This document shows positions 1-9,589 of a DNA stretch of 64,000 nucleotides, one piece after another. Source of the stretch: Okeania sp. KiyG1 (lineage in GTDB: Bacteria; Cyanobacteriota; Cyanobacteriia; Cyanobacteriales; Microcoleaceae). How positions within the stretch are numbered: the first letter of the stretch is position 1; each line of letters starts with the position of its first letter. The DNA lies in contig NZ_BLZO01000121.1 of assembly GCF_014132355.1 (NCBI RefSeq), positions 62,001 through 126,000 on the forward strand. Direction: 5' to 3'. The notes under the pieces are model-generated. The model had not been told where the DNA came from and ran no database searches. It worked only from the letters and a program-made list of their open reading frames with translations. Position numbers and translations under genes: made by a program.

Positions 1-251
1 ATAATTTTAACTGTCCCGGCAGGAAGTCCCGCGCTCTCCCGTTTTGCTGGCGCATAACTTTCCTATGGTCATGCTGCGCAAACGTTAACGGCTGTCGCCG
101 ACATGGCAAGCGGAGCATTCCGTCAGGAAAAGGCGGAGGAAGTGCGGCAGCTATTAGGGGAGCGTCCTATGGGAAAGCTGGGCACTATGTGTGTGGTCGA
201 TCCTGCATTTTTGATATAATAGCTAATGTAGAGATAAAGGTCGATTCTGCA
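1..251. other. G+C-richer non-coding stretch before tnpB remnant
   Basis: No gene is visible. The stretch is richer in G+C than its surroundings and carries two partial copies of the short dispersed motif seen elsewhere (GCGCAAACG near 87, GCGGAGCATTCCGTCAGGAAA near 111-131). It lies where the left end of an IS200/IS605-type element would be expected, directly before a tnpB remnant, but I cannot define an end. Confidence 0.3.
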
Positions 252-894
252 ATGTTGCTGAAATACAAGTACAAGCTAAAACCTCAAAAAAACCAAGCAA
301 TTATAATATCTAATTGGTTGGAATTAGCACGAAAGCAATATAATTACCGTTTATCTCAAAGGTTGAATTGGTTTGAATCAACACGCACACCAGTAAACGC
401 TTGTCCTCTTAATGTTTCAGTAGTAGGGGCGTTGCATGCAACGTCCCTACAGCTGATTTATCATGCACATTCCTGAATTTAGAGTACAAACACGAGATGG
501 CAGAAAAAAAGACAGTAATGGTAATCCAATAACAAAGAAAGGGGATAAACATCTGAATCTAGTCAATGGTTATGTTTTGTGGGAAACTGTTCAACTAGCA
601 GACTTAGCACAAACAAAAAAACTATTCCCTGAGTATAAGTCTATCCACTCCCAGGTTTTGCAGGATGTTATCCAAAGAGTACAAACTACTATGGATAACT
701 TTACCTTACCTGATAAAAACGGCAAAACTACTGGTATAGCTAAATTCAAGGGAAAACATTACTATAATTCGTTCAGTTATCCTCAGTTATCAAATACCAG
801 TATTGTCAAAAATGCTAACGGTCTTACCAGTGTTAATTTACTTAAAATTGGTTTAGTCCCTTTTGTCTTCAATCGGCAAATACCAAAGGGGTGA
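252..894 (+). pseudogene. tnpB: tnpB remnant 1 (IS200/IS605 OrfB), N-terminal part
   Basis: The reading frame from the ATG at 252 (MLLKYKYKLKPQKNQ, then YNYRLSQRLNWFE) is the N-terminal helix-turn-helix part of a TnpB protein, the RNA-guided nuclease of IS200/IS605 elements. A 28-bp palindrome at 423-450 breaks it; the protein resumes in another frame at about 463 and runs to 894 through segments typical of the family (QVLQDVIQRVQTTMDNF, then FKGKHYYNSFSYPQL). It stops before the RuvC domain, so no catalytic Asp/Glu or zinc finger remains. It is a dead fragment. The family assignment rests on the overall pattern; the subfamily is unknown. Confidence 0.8.
423..450. repeat. 28-bp palindrome inserted in tnpB remnant 1
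   Basis: GTAGGGGCGTTGCA is followed directly by TGCAACGTCCCTAC, an almost perfect inverted repeat (one mismatch). Related palindromes with a GTAGGG/CCCTAC edge occur near 29403-29427 and 47120-47150. Here it sits inside coding sequence, so it behaves as a very small mobile repeat. Confidence 0.7.
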
Positions 895-999
895 TTAACT
901 GTTAAACTTAAACCGTAGAAAATAGTTGTAAAATTTACACTCATTGTTGTAATATTAAATAGGTAATAACTTAAGATGAAAAATAGCGGGTGAATGCGA

Positions 1000-2118
1000 C
1001 TTGTTGACAAACATATTATTAACCGAACACATAACTTTTGGCAGGTGTGTGATGAGTTAGCCTTTAAATCAAAAAACTTGTACAACTTGGCTAACTATTA
1101 TTGTCGTCAGCATTTTTTCACTTTTCTCAAAAAGTCTAGATTTAACTAAACTGTACCACGCTACCAAAGATAGTGATGCTTATAGAGCATTACCAACTAA
1201 AGTATCAAAACAAATAGTAAAATGCCGGCGTTGCAACTTGGCGTGGTTATTTTCAAGCTATAAAAGAATGGTCGCGCACATCCAGGGAAGTTTTTAGGTA
1301 AACCAAAAATACCAAAGTATAAAAATAAAACTCAAGGTAGGAATGTAGTCATATATTCATGCATAATCAGTTTATAAAACCCCTTTAAAAGATGGTATTT
1401 GTCATTTATCCATGAGTGAAATCATGCATACCTGTAGTTGTAGAAACTGTAATCGAAGTCAGGATAGTACCTGCTACTAACTGCTATATAATTGAAGTAG
1501 TGTATGAAAAAGCTCTTGAGCCACAAATACACTCAACATATGTAGCTGGAATAGACTTAGGGATTGACAGTAAGGTAGCTCTATCTACAAACAAGCCTGG
1601 CGTTAAGCCTATGCTTGTTAACGGGAAGCCACTAAAAAGCGTCAATCAACTATACAACAAGCGTAAAGCCAAGTACCAAAGTCATCTCAAAGGGAACAGA
1701 AAAAGCAGCCGTAAGATAGAAGCATTAAGTTATCATAGAAATCGTTTTGTAGAGAATTATCTACATAACACCAGCAAATTAGTTGTCAATTATTTAGTAA
1801 CTAATAATATTGGTACTGTAGTCATAGGAAAAAATGATAACTGGAAACAAAGTGCAAATATCGGCAAAAAAAACAATCAAAGTTTTACTCAAATACCACA
1901 TGATAAGTTACTCAAGCAAATAACTTATAAATGTCAGCTAGCACCGAATCAAGGTGATTGAAACAGAGGAAAGCTATACAAGTAAAACATCTGCCCTTGA
2001 CCTAGAGCAACCAGTTAAACATGAAACTTATGGGGGTAAACGAGTCAAACGTGGTTTATTTAGGAGTGCAACTGGTATAGTCATTAATGCTGACATTAAT
2101 GGCAGTCTTCAAATTTAA
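1000..2118 (+). pseudogene. tnpB: tnpB remnant 2
   Basis: A second, different TnpB. The first part (from about 1003, containing NFWQVCDELAFKSKNLYN) is the family's N-terminal region. Stops and frameshifts follow. The longest open part, 1416-1961, contains the RuvC-I motif YVAGIDLGIDSKVAL and the segment GTVVIGKNDNWKQ where RuvC-II lies. The tail continues in another frame from about 1950 (ESYTSKTSALDLE, then GIVINADINGSLQI, with the RuvC-III Asp) and stops at 2116-2118. The pieces are in the right order, so one gene decayed in place. No zinc-binding CxxC pairs are visible in the tail. It is non-functional as read. Confidence 0.8.
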
Positions 2119-2269
2119 GATAAGAAATTCCCAGGGGCATTTACTGCCGAGAGAATAGTGAGCTGTGCCGAGAGCGCCTGTATTGGTTAATCCAATATCA
2201 AGATCAAGGCTGTTACAATTTTCTACAGTTTTTTTCGTACGGTTTAAGGTTAAGACAGGTACAGTAATA

Positions 2270-3160
2270 CGCGCAAGCAGACGGATGGTATATCAGCTTC
2301 ACGATAGAATATCAAACCATACCTTTGAGGCGTGCAGAAATTCAACCCACCGAAGATAACTCATGCATGTATTGATTTAGGACTGTTGCATTATGCTCTC
2401 ACCAGTGATGGTGAGTTTATAGAAGTCCCTAAGTTTTTTAGAAAATCTGAACACAGATTATCTAAACTTCAAGTTAGATTAGCCAGGAAACAAAAGCATT
2501 CTAAGTCTTGGAAAATTCTCAAACGTAAAATAGCAAAACTTTATCAAATAATAATAGCTAGACAACATTTAGACTGGCAATTCAAACTTGCTTATTATTT
2601 TTTTAGTGATGTAAGCGTGATATTTGTAGAAGACTTACAAATAGCCAATTTAGTCCGACGTTGCAAAGCTAAATTAGCTAATAATGGTCAATTTTTACCG
2701 AAAAATTGTGGGTATGCGCCTCCCCTTTTAAGGGGATAATAAGCGGTCGTTTGCGGAGCAGTCCGTTAGGATGGGATGGCGAGGTCTCGGAGCCATATCC
2801 AATCGACCAAGAGAAGAAAAATTTTCATCTCTTTGTCAATCCTATCCGTTTCAAGGAGAGGTAATTATTCATTATTCATTATTCATTATTAATTGTTGAA
2901 CAAATGGTCAGTCAGCTAAGTCAGGATTAAATAAGTCTTTGCAAGATGCAGCTTTTGGTAAGTTCATTCAAGTCTTAGAGTATGTTGCCTGGAAGTTAGG
3001 CAAGAGAATTATCACGCGTAGACCCAAAAGGTACATCTCAACATTGTTGGGAATGTTTGAATAAAGTCTCAAAAAGCCTATCTGAACGTTTCGCTCCGCG
3101 ACATGAAAGGCATTCATGTTCTAAGTGTGGACAGGAACTAGACAGATATTATAAACTCAC
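2270..3160 (+). pseudogene. tnpB: tnpB remnant 3, split by a family-A repeat
   Basis: A third TnpB. The frame DGWYISFTIEYQ (about 2280) shifts into ACIDLGLLHYALTSDGEF at about 2350, which carries the RuvC-I Asp, and runs to VIFVEDLQIANLV (RuvC-II Glu). Family-A repeat DNA interrupts it at 2712-2906. After the repeat the protein resumes (KSGLNKSLQDAAFGKFIQVL) and reaches the zinc-finger part (CSKCGQELDR), with a short insertion SERFAPRHE before it. A C-rich palindrome at 3158-3207 cuts the rest. The order and spacing of the fragments show stepwise decay by insertion. Confidence 0.8.
2712..2906. repeat. Family-A palindromic repeat, copy 1 (inside tnpB)
   Basis: About 195 bp with complementary ends: CCTCCCCTTTTAAGGGGA at one side and AAGGAGAGGTAATTATTCA at the other, with an AAGCGGTCG...CGACCAAGAGAAGAA core. 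The inserted tnpB frame continues on both sides, so this is a genuine insertion. The same family recurs near 26.1, 28.5, 37.9, 45.5, 45.9, 54.7, 56.3, 62.9 and 63.3 kb. Confidence 0.75.
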
Positions 3161-3207
3161 CCACCCCTCTAACTCCCCTCCCGGGAGGGGATGGGGGTGG
3201 GTTGGAT
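3158..3207. repeat. C-rich palindrome (CCCACCCC...GGGGTGGG)
   Basis: Inverted repeat with CCTCCCGGGAGG at its centre and ACCCACCCC / GGGGGTGGGT arms. It is inserted in the tail of tnpB remnant 3. Similar C-rich palindromes occur near 12545, 46855 and 51390. Confidence 0.6.
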
Positions 3208-3270
3208 GCTATCAACACAGGGGGAGGATATCACCTCACACGAAACTGCAGTCAGGACTTCCTTGCCTGA

Positions 3271-3315
3271 AGAATCCCGCGTTGTCGCGTAAGCGAAACG
3301 TCGGGAGTATGTCAA
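3271..3315 (+). ncRNA. IS200/IS605-type right-end hairpin (omega-RNA 3' end)
   Basis: GAATCCCGC...CGGGAGTATGTCAA matches the hairpin plus AGTATGTCAA ending seen downstream of other tnpB remnants in this window (22255-22289, 55498-55533). In TnpB systems this right end forms the 3' scaffold of the omega-RNA and is followed by the guide. The loop carries an extra GTAAGCGAAAC, as if a tiny repeat had entered it. With tnpB dead, function is doubtful. Confidence 0.5.
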
Positions 3316-3439
3316 AACATAAAAAACGACGGGAGGAAAGTTCCCGGAAGATTTATCCCCTGGTTGAATAACGACGCGCGGGTAATAAAGCGGAGTAAAA
3401 GTCTGTTATAATGGTTGGAATATAAGTAAGAACAAGGTT

Positions 3440-3800
3440 TGTCGCTATGACCTCTAGCTAGTGCGGTGAGATTCCAGCGGACAGGAGACGGGGAATTAAT
3501 TTCCTACGACGGCTGTTTGCGCAGCATTCCGCAGGAAAAGTAAGTAATGCAGCTAAAGCAGCGAGAAGATTGCTCCAATATCTTGAGTAAAACCACTCTG
3601 AAAGTAAGCTCACAGCTAAATGTTTGATTGACGCCGAGGAGTCTAGAAGTCTGTCCTTCAGACTTTAAGCAAATGCGGATTTATGAGGGGCTGCGTGCGG
3701 AAGTAAATTCCGCACATTTTTCGCCCCGTCCCATTTGCGGTGTATTTGCCACAGAATCCAGGGTGTTTCAACCCCTGGAGATGTCAAAGAAGAAACCACT
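3440..3800 (+). promoter_or_regulatory. Structured leader upstream of the WD40 gene
   Basis: No gene is visible. A strong nested hairpin is present: CAAATG (3670-3675) pairs with CATTTG (3732-3737), GGGGC (3687-3691) with GCCCC (3723-3727), and TGCGGAA (3696-3702) with TTCCGCA (3708-3714). A second pair, CCAGGGTG/CAACCCCTGG, lies at about 3760-3780, just before the WD40 start. The short dispersed motif CTGTTTGCGCAGCATTCCGCAGGAAA lies at about 3513-3538. Whether this is a leader RNA, a small RNA or a transposon end is not known. Confidence 0.35.
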
Positions 3801-5018
3801 ATGCAGAAGTTGAGCAAGATAAAAAATGATTTATCTCCATCTTTAATGCCAAAAAAATATCATCCACTAAAAAGCAAATTATTATTAGGTAGTATAATTT
3901 TATTTCTAGGATTGGGTGTAACTCAAATTATTAGTTATTTGCCCAAACAATTTAATACTGATTTACTGCCTCCAGAACAGTCAAACGAAATTCCATCTGA
4001 CAATCTAGAGAATTTTTTCTCTGAAAATAAAGGTAAATTTCTAGTAGGTGGAATAATTTTTATCCTCGCCATAGGAGGCAGTCATTTTGTTGGTTATTTT
4101 CAGATTCATCCCAAATATTTAAAATTAAGTCTGCCCAATGGAGTTTCCTTGGAAGAAACTTTTAATACAGATTCAGAAAGAGTTTATTCTGTAGTTATTA
4201 GTCAAGACGGTCAAATTTTAGCCTGTGGTAATGGTAATGGTACTATTCAAGTTTGGAATTTAGAAACAAGAGAAGAATTAGGCATAATTGAAGGTCATAC
4301 TAATGACGTAGTAGCGATCGCTCTCAGTCAAGATGGAAATATATTAGCTAGTGGTAGTTATGATGGGACGATAAAAATTTGGCATTTAGCAACAGAAACA
4401 GAACTAACTTTGCAAAGTCATTTTATGCGAGTTACTTCCATTGCTATTAGTCCTGATGGAGAAAAATTAGTGAGTGGCAGTAGCGATGATTCTATCAAAA
4501 TTTGGCATATTCCTACAGGTAAAATGCTGCATACTTTTCGAGGTCATTCTGACAGTATTTATGCAGTTGATATTAGTCCGAATGGGGAAATATTAGTCAC
4601 AGGTAGTCACAATAATATTAAAATTTGGAATCTGGAAACTGGAGCTGAAATTTACATATTAGTCGGTCATCATGGCAGAATTTTATCTGTGAATGTTAGT
4701 CCTGATGGAGAGAAAATAGCCAGTGGTAGTAGCGATAAAAATATTAAAATTTGGCACCTAGAAACAGGAAAACTTTTACGCACTTTAAGCGGTCATACTA
4801 ATGATGTTAATTCTGTAGTTATTAGCCCAGATAGTCAAACTTTAGTTAGTGCAAGTAGCGACCATACTATCAAAATTTGGCATCTAGAAACAGGGAAACT
4901 TTTACGCACTATAAAAGGGCATTCTCGATGGGTTAATTCTGTTGCATTTAGTCCTGATGGAGAAATTTTAGCTAGTGGTAGTTTTGATCGAACTGTTAAA
5001 CTTTGGAAATTGGGATAA
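3801..5018 (+). CDS. Membrane-anchored WD40 repeat protein
   Basis: A 405-residue protein if it starts at the ATG at 3801. The N-terminus has two hydrophobic stretches, KLLLGSIILFLGLGVTQIIS at about residues 30-49 and KFLVGGIIFILAIGGSHFVG at about 80-100, probably membrane segments. The rest is seven WD40 blades ending in the usual IKIWH/VKLWK strands, with recurring ISPDGE and LASGS. WD40 propellers are protein-binding platforms; no catalytic domain is present, so an adaptor or scaffold role at the membrane is an inference. The frame stays open upstream, but those codons translate the structured leader. Downstream lie GAAGAAGGAA tandem heptamers and the 206-bp array; no operon partner is seen. 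Confidence 0.85.
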   Translation: MQKLSKIKNDLSPSLMPKKYHPLKSKLLLGSIILFLGLGVTQIISYLPKQFNTDLLPPEQSNEIPSDNLENFFSENKGKFLVGGIIFILAIGGSHFVGYFQIHPKYLKLSLPNGVSLEETFNTDSERVYSVVISQDGQILACGNGNGTIQVWNLETREELGIIEGHTNDVVAIALSQDGNILASGSYDGTIKIWHLATETELTLQSHFMRVTSIAISPDGEKLVSGSSDDSIKIWHIPTGKMLHTFRGHSDSIYAVDISPNGEILVTGSHNNIKIWNLETGAEIYILVGHHGRILSVNVSPDGEKIASGSSDKNIKIWHLETGKLLRTLSGHTNDVNSVVISPDSQTLVSASSDHTIKIWHLETGKLLRTIKGHSRWVNSVAFSPDGEILASGSFDRTVKLWKLG

Positions 5019-5075
5019 GAAGGAAGAAGGAAGAAGGAAGAAGGAAGAAGGAAGAAGTTATACCGTTTCACTGAA
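5019..5075. repeat. GAAGGAA short tandem repeats
   Basis: Several tandem copies of the heptamer AGAAGGA follow the WD40 stop directly. Such short tandemly repeated sequences are common in filamentous cyanobacteria. Confidence 0.7.
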
Positions 5076-5097
5076 GTTATAATTCAAAAGTCAAAAG

Positions 5098-8000
5098 TCA
5101 AAAGTAAGATTTTATCAGCTCTGGTTGAATACTTAGGGTTTGCTGATTAAATCTCACAGAACTGATCAATAAAAGTAAGTGCTTTTTTGGAGCAAAAAAA
5201 AAGTGCAAATTTTTCAGCTTGAGTGACCAAAAAGTTAGGACTTTGAGCAGACAAGCACAGTAAAGATACAGCTACAATTATTCCTCCCACTTTCAAAGTT
5301 AAAAGTCAAAAGTCATCCATTCAAAAGTCAAAAGTTAAAAGTTAAATTTGATTAGCTCTGGTTGAATACTTAGGGTTTGCTGATTAAATCTCACAGAAAT
5401 GATCAATAAAGGTAAGTGCCTTTTTGGAGCAAAAAAAAGTGCAAATTTTTCAGCTTGAGTTACCAAAAAGTTAGGACTTTGAGCAGACAAGCACAGTAAA
5501 GATACAGCTACAATTATTCCTCCCAGTTTCAAAGTTAGAAGTCATGCATTCAAAAGTTAAAAGTTAAAAGTAAGATTTGATTAGCTCTGGTTGAATACTT
5601 AGGGTTTGCTGATTAAATCTCAAAGAACTGATTAATAAAGATAAGTGCTTTTTTGGAGCAAAAAAAGTGCAAATTTTTCAGCTTGAGTCACTACAAAGTT
5701 AAGACTTTGAGTAGACAAGTACAGTAAAGATACACCTACAATTATTCCTCCCACTTTCAAAGTTATAGCAATTGTCAAAGCGTTTAGGACAGAGAAAAGC
5801 TCAAATTATTAGACCATCTCAATGAGGAGATATAGCTGCCGCATTTACTGCCCCAACGCTATATTTGTCTTTTATGTCCCAAGCGCCTTGGCGACTGCTA
5901 TAAAAGTCAAAAGTAAGATTTGATTAGCTCTAGTTGAATACTTAGGGTTTGCTGATTAAATCTCAAAGAACTGATTAATAAAGATAAGTGCTTTTTTGGA
6001 GCAGAAAAAAGTGCCAATTTTTCAGCTTGAGTCACTACAAAGTTAAGACTTTGAGTAGACAAGTACAGTAAAGATACACCTACAATTATTCCTCCCACTT
6101 TCAAAGTTAAAAGTTAAAAGTAAGATTTGATTAGCTCTGGTTGAATACTTAGGGTTTGCTGATTAAATCTCACAGAACTGATTAATAAAGATAAGTGCCT
6201 TTTTGGAGCAAAAAAAAGTGCAAATTTTTCAGCTTGAGTCACCAAAAAGTTAGGACTTTGAGCAGACAAGCACAGTAAAGATACACCTACAATTATTCCT
6301 CCCACTTTCAAAGTTAAAAGTCAAAAGTAAGATTTGATTAGCTCTAGTTGAATACTTAGGGTTTGCTGATTAAATCTCAAAGAACTGATTAATAAAGATA
6401 AGTGCTTTTTTGGAGCAGAAAAAAGTGCCAATTTTTCAGCTTGAGTCACTACAAAGTTAAGACTTTGAGTAGACAAGTACAGTAAAGATACACCTACAAT
6501 TATTCCTCCCACTTTCAAAGTTAAAAGTTAAAAGTAAGATTTGATTAGCTCTGGTTGAATACTTAGGGTTTGCTGATTAAATCTCACAGAACTGATTAAT
6601 AAAGATAAGTGCCTTTTTGGAGCAAAAAAAGTGCAAATTTTTCAGCTTGAGTCACCAAAAAGTTAGGACTTTGAGCAGACAAGCACAGTAAAGATACACC
6701 TACAATTATTCCTCCCACTTTCAAAGTTAAAAGTCAAAAGTAAGATTTGATTAGCTCTAGTTGAATACTTAGGGTTTGCTGATTAAATCTCACAGAACTG
6801 ATTAATAAAGATAAGTGCTTTTTGGAGCAAAAAAAGTGCAAATTTTTCAGCTTGAGTCACTACAAAGTTAAGACTTTGAGTAGACAAGTACAGTAAAGAT
6901 ACACCTACAATTATTCCTCCCACTTTCAAAGTTAAAAGTTAAAAGTAAGATTTGATTAGCTCTGGTTGAATACTTAGGGTTTGCTGATTAAATCTCACAG
7001 AACTGATTAATAAAGATAAGTGCCTTTTTGGAGCAAAAAAAAGTGCAAATTTTTCAGCTTGAGTCACCAAAAAGTTAGGACTTTGAGCAGACAAGCACAG
7101 TAAAGATACACCTACAATTATTCCTCCCACTTTCAAAGTCAAAAGTCAAAACTCATCCATTCAAAAGTCATGCATTTAAAAGTAAGATTTGATTAGCTCT
7201 AGTTGAATACTTAGGGTTTGCTGATTAAATCTCACAGAACTGATTAATAAAGATAAGTGCTTTTTTGGAGCAAAAAAAGTGCAAATTTTTCAGCTTGAGT
7301 CACTACAAAGTTAAGACTTTGAGTAGACAAGTACAGTAAAGATACACCTACAATTATTCCTCCCACTTTCAAAGTTAAAAGTTAAAAGTAAGATTTGATT
7401 AGCTCTGGTTGAATACTTAGGGTTTGCTGATTAAATCTCACAGAACTGATTAATAAAGATAAGTGCCTTTTTGGAGCAAAAAAAAGTGCAAATTTTTCAG
7501 CTTGAGTCACCAAAAAGTTAGGACTTTGAGCAGACAAGCACAGTAAAGATACACCTACAATTATTCCTCCCACTTTCAAAGTCAAAAGTCAAAACTCATC
7601 CATTCAAAAGTCATGCATTTAAAAGTAAGATTTGATTAGCTCTAGTTGAATACTTAGGGTTTGCTGATTAAATCTCACAGAACTGATTAATAAAGATAAG
7701 TGCTTTTTTGGAGCAAAAAAAAGTGCAAATTTTTCAGCTTGAGTCACCACAAAGTTAAGACTTTGAGGAGACAAGCACAGTCAAGATACAGCTACAATTA
7801 TTCCTCCCACTTTCAAAGTTAAAAGTCAAAAGTAAGATTTGATTATCTCTGGTTGAATACTGAGGGTTTGCTGATTAAATCTCACAGAACTGATTAATAA
7901 AGATAAGTGCCTTTTTGGAGCAAAAAAAAGTGCAAATTTTTCAGCTTGAGTCACCACAAAGTTAAGACTTTGAGCAGACAAGCACAGTCAAGATACACCT

Positions 8001-9544
8001 ACAATTATTCCTCCCACTTTCAAAGTCAAAAGTCAAAACTCATCCATTGAAAAGTCATGCATTTAAAAGTTAGATTTGATTAGCTCTAGTTGAATACTGA
8101 GGGTTTGCTGATTAAATCTCACAGAACTGATTAATAAAGATAAGTGCCTTTTTGGAGCAAAAAAAGTGCAAATTTTTCAGCTTGAGTCACCACAAAGTTA
8201 AGACTTTGAGCAGACAAGTACAGTAAAGATACACCTACAATTATTCCTCCCACTTTCAAAGTTAAAAGTCAAAAGTAAGATTTGATTAGCTCTGGTTGAA
8301 TACTTAGGGTTTGCTGATTAAATCTCACAGAACTGATTAATAAAGATAAGTGCCTTTTTGGAGCAAAAAAAGTGCAAATTTTTCAGCTTGAGTCACCACA
8401 AAGTTAAGACTTTGAGCAGACAAGCACAGTAAAGATACAGCTACAATTATTCCTCCCACTTTCAAAGTTAAAAGTTAAAAGTCAAAAGTAAGATTTTATT
8501 AGCTCTAGTTGAATACTTAGGGTTTGCTGATTAAATCTCACAGAACTGATTAATAAAGATAAGTGCCTTTTGGAGCAAAAAAAGTGCAAATTTTTCAGCT
8601 TGAGTCACCACAAAGTTAAGACTTTGAGCAGACAAGTACAGTAAAGATACACCTACAATTATTCCTCCCACTTTCAAAGTTAAAAGTCAAAAGTAAGATT
8701 TGATTAGCTCTGGTTGAATACTTAGGGTTTGCTGATTAAATCTCACAGAACTGATTAATAAAGATAAGTGCCTTTTTGGAGCAAAAAAAGTGCAAATTTT
8801 TCAGCTTGAGTCACTACAAAGTTAAGACTTTGAGTAGACAAGTACAGTAAAGATACACCTACAATTATTCCTCCCACTTTCAAAGTTAAAAGTTAAAAGT
8901 AAGATTTGATTAGCTCTGGTTGAATACTTAGGGTTTGCTGATTAAATCTCACAGAACTGATTAATAAAGATAAGTGCCTTTTTGGAGCAAAAAAAAGTGC
9001 AAATTTTTCAGCTTGAGTCACCAAAAAGTTAGGACTTTGAGCAGACAAGCACAGTAAAGATACAGCTACAATTATTCCTCCCACTTTCAAAGTTAGAAGT
9101 CATGCATTCAAAAGTTAAAAGTTAAAAGTAAGATTTGATTAGCTCTGGTTGAATACTTAGGGTTTGCTGATTAAATCTCAAAGAACTGATTAATAAAGAT
9201 AAGTGCCTTTTTGGAGCAAAAAAAAAGTGCAAATTTTTCAGCTTGAGTCACCAAAAGTTAGGACTTTGAGCAGACAAGCACAGTAAAGATACAGCTACAA
9301 TTATTCCTCCCACTTTCAAAGTTAGAAGTCATGCATTCAAAAGTTAAAAGTTAAAAGTAAGATTTGATTAGCTCTGGTTGAATACTTAGGGTTTGCTGAT
9401 TAAATCTTAAAGAACTGATTAATAAAGATAAGTGCCTTTTTGGAGCAAAAAAAGTGCAAATTTTTCAGCTTGAGTCACCAAAAAGTTAGGACTTTGAGCA
9501 GACAAGCACAGTAAAGATACAGCTACAATTATTCCTCCCACTTT
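5098..9544. repeat. Tandem array of ~20 copies of a ~206-bp unit
   Basis: The string GGGTTTGCTGATTAAATCT recurs about 20 times at roughly 206-230 bp spacing. Each unit holds TAAGATTTGATTAGCTCT, this core, a TTTTTGGAGCAAAAAAAGTG stretch, CAGCTTGAGTCAC and CTACAATTATTCCTCCCACT, and is linked to the next by AAAAGTC/AAAAGTT heptamers. Two subtypes alternate over much of the array: one with CTCTGGTTG and GAGCAGACAAGCACAG, the other with CTCTAGTTG and GAGTAGACAAGTACAG. That suggests a dimeric higher-order unit of ~413-443 bp. The core resembles the TAGGGTTTGCTGA end of the MITEs at 27.5, 51.5 and 56.4 kb. A different MITE interrupts the array at 5764-5902. Confidence 0.9.
5764..5902. mobile_element. 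MITE with TATAGC...GCTATA ends, inside the array
   Basis: A 139-bp element unlike the surrounding repeats. Its ends are imperfect inverted repeats: TATAGCAATTGTCAAAGCG on the left, and on the right the complement of CGCCTTGGCGACTGCTATA. TA at the edges fits the TA target choice of IS630/Tc1-mariner-type transposases. No coding sequence is inside. Confidence 0.7.
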
Positions 9545-9589
9545 CTCTGTCTCCCCACACTTCCCGCACTCCCCCACTCCCCCACTTCC

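Noticed and set aside
3057-3371. 104-residue plus-strand frame
   Set aside because: Only its first part (SKSLSERF..CSKCGQELDR) is the tnpB tail; the rest translates a palindrome and the right-end hairpin.
3440-3600. Group II intron fragment (GTGCGGTGAGATTCC at 3461)
   Set aside because: The start resembles GTGYG, but no domain V hairpin or maturase gene follows.
5335-9090. Family of 65-67-residue minus-strand frames within the 206-bp array (GGIIVGVSLLCLSAQS...)
   Set aside because: They exist only because the repeat units are nearly identical. About half the units break the frame by length changes in an A run, there is no ribosome-binding site, and the sequence is MITE-like.
5098-9544. CRISPR array
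   Set aside because: The repeated part is ~200 bp and continuous; there are no short direct repeats separated by unique spacers and no cas genes.
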